From: Syntrophomonadaceae bacterium
Lineage (GTDB): Bacteria; Bacillota; Syntrophomonadia; Syntrophomonadales; Syntrophomonadaceae
DNA length: 5,616 nt
NCBI GenBank assembly: GCA_028683995.1
Contig: JAQUGU010000116.1
Coordinates: 1 to 5,616, forward strand
Direction of reading: 5' to 3'
Translations under genes and position numbers: made by a program
Notes under the pieces: generated by a model
The model's database searches: none
Told to the model about the DNA's origin: nothing
What the model saw: only the letters and a program-made list of their open reading frames with translations
Shown here: in pieces, positions 4,946 to 5,616 of the stretch
Layout of the letters: the number at the start of each line of letters is the position of its first letter
Position numbering within the stretch: the first letter of the stretch is position 1

Positions 4946-5589
4946 TCACAATTGTTCTAAAAAATCTACAAACGGTTTAAACTGTTGGTTACAAAGACGG
5001 GCAAGCTCTTTATATAAAACCTTGCTTAATATGGCGGGTGCATCAACTGTATCAACATACCTCTTATTATAAGTTGCAAAAACATCTTCAACCACTCGTT
5101 TGGGAGGGCAGTCGTTATTCTGTTCCTCCACCGGAAGTTTCCATATCCTTTTAACCCTACTTATACCTAAACGGTTGGCTAAAGCCGCCGGACTAGCTAA
5201 AATCAAGGCTTCCAAATCATATTTAAAGCAAAAAACCTTAAACCGGCTTTCTAATAATCCTTTTTCGCTAATTCCCTTTTTCTCCAATGCTTTTGAAAAA
5301 TTAAAGTTAATCCCGCTAATCAACTCGTCTACAGTTTCATGGGCAAATCCTTTGTTTTTAGGATAGAGATCAGTAAGGCAACTACTATAGTTTGCGGTTC
5401 ATTAAGTAATATATTTACCGCTTTCTCCGGTACCTTCATAATTACTGATTTCTTCTTATCTCCGGTAGGTGCCTCAATGAAGGAGATTTGGATCCCTGCC
5501 TGAAGTTTTTCACTAATTAGCGGATCCAGTAAACTGCTCATAGCATATTTGTCTGATGGCCCCTCAACGTAAATTAATACCTTATTCAT
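4946..5589 (-). pseudogene. DUF4276 family (Toprim-like) protein, broken by a one-base frameshift
   Basis: ATG at 5589, preceded by AGAGG with seven bases spacing, opens MNKVLIYVEGPSDKYAMSSL; the Glu in VEGPSD matches the first acidic residue of Toprim-like folds. The frame goes wrong after VVAL (near 5373-5376) and stops at 5329. A shift of one base restores DLYPKNKGF, then FKVFCFKYDLEALILA, PPKRVVEDVF and DAPAILSK, down to TGA at 4946-4948. Joined, the two parts give about 214 residues, the usual size for DUF4276, with its typical DLYP and YDLEAL motifs. Restoring one C (TTACTGAT to TTACCTGAT) would give LPDLYP, the family's usual sequence. The family is of uncertain biochemistry and is often encoded beside an AAA/ABC-type ATPase, sometimes in defence contexts. 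A sequencing error is possible; no slippery sequence suggests programmed frameshifting. Confidence 0.75.
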
Positions 5590-5616
5590 AATAAAACCTC
5601 TAATTCATCATTACGA
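5586..5616 (-). CDS. C-terminal end of an upstream gene overlapping the DUF4276 start
   Basis: A minus-strand frame entering from the right edge reads RNDELEVLL and stops at TGA (5588-5586), sharing an ATGA with the DUF4276 start codon. Such overlap is typical of translationally coupled pairs. DUF4276 genes commonly follow an ATPase gene, so this may be that partner's last codons. Nine residues cannot identify a protein, and another frame has an earlier stop, so the assignment is tentative. Confidence 0.3.
   Translation of the reverse strand, partial: RNDELEVLL

Noticed and set aside
5369..5380. Programmed ribosomal frameshifting in the DUF4276 gene
   Set aside because: There is no slippery heptamer, and the family is normally encoded in one frame, so mutation or sequencing error is simpler.
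1..5616. CRISPR array, tRNA, rRNA or transposase genes
   Set aside because: I saw no regularly spaced repeats, cloverleaf arms with CCA-type ends, conserved rRNA segments, or transposase motifs on either strand.

Overview
The window looks like an accessory, rearranged stretch of a Gram-positive, Clostridia-like (Firmicutes) genome. The evidence is the strong GGAGG-type ribosome binding sites, LiaF-like membrane proteins, an antibiotic-resistance-type ABC-F ATPase, a YtrB/BcrA-like ABC exporter remnant, and a glutamine synthetase of the 'GGPGQIEIE' type that I associate with anaerobic Firmicutes. This assignment rests on protein resemblance only. I see no rRNA, tRNA, CRISPR array or transposase.

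Layout. (1) Positions 1-196, minus: the N-terminal part of a LiaF-like membrane protein that runs off the left edge. (2) 197-571: a long non-coding stretch that holds the divergent promoter region and what looks like a regulated 5' leader. It has a promoter-like pair, a seven-codon leader ORF with its own ribosome binding site, and a strong hairpin plus T-run just before the next gene. (3) 572-2296, plus: a complete ABC-F protein, probably a ribosome-protection type. (4) About 2293-3791: a patchwork of broken genes. These are a PIN-domain N-terminus, an ABC-2 permease N-terminus and the C-terminal half of its ATPase (all minus), followed directly by the C-terminal 60% of a class I glutamine synthetase (plus). 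None is complete. (5) 3792-4107: intergenic, with a roughly 105-bp interspersed-type repeat. (6) 4108-4845, minus: a full LiaF-like membrane protein, a close paralogue of the one at the left edge, with an odd start. (7) 4946-5589, minus: a DUF4276 (Toprim-like) gene split by a one-base frameshift. Its start overlaps what is probably the end of an upstream gene at the right edge.

How it fits together. The working genes are probably the ABC-F protein and the LiaF-like proteins. Both suit a response to antibiotics acting on the ribosome or the cell envelope, and the ABC remnant belongs to a family with a similar role. The two LiaF-like genes and their upstream regions form direct repeats of about 240 bp, roughly 4.6 kb apart, enclosing the ABC-F gene and the debris. 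The region therefore looks like a duplicated locus that has gathered and lost material. The most interesting functional signal is the ABC-F leader, which has the architecture of drug-responsive transcription attenuation. I did not find a convincing wholly new system. The four-way junction of truncated genes could be real decay or an assembly chimera, and the sequence alone cannot tell these apart.
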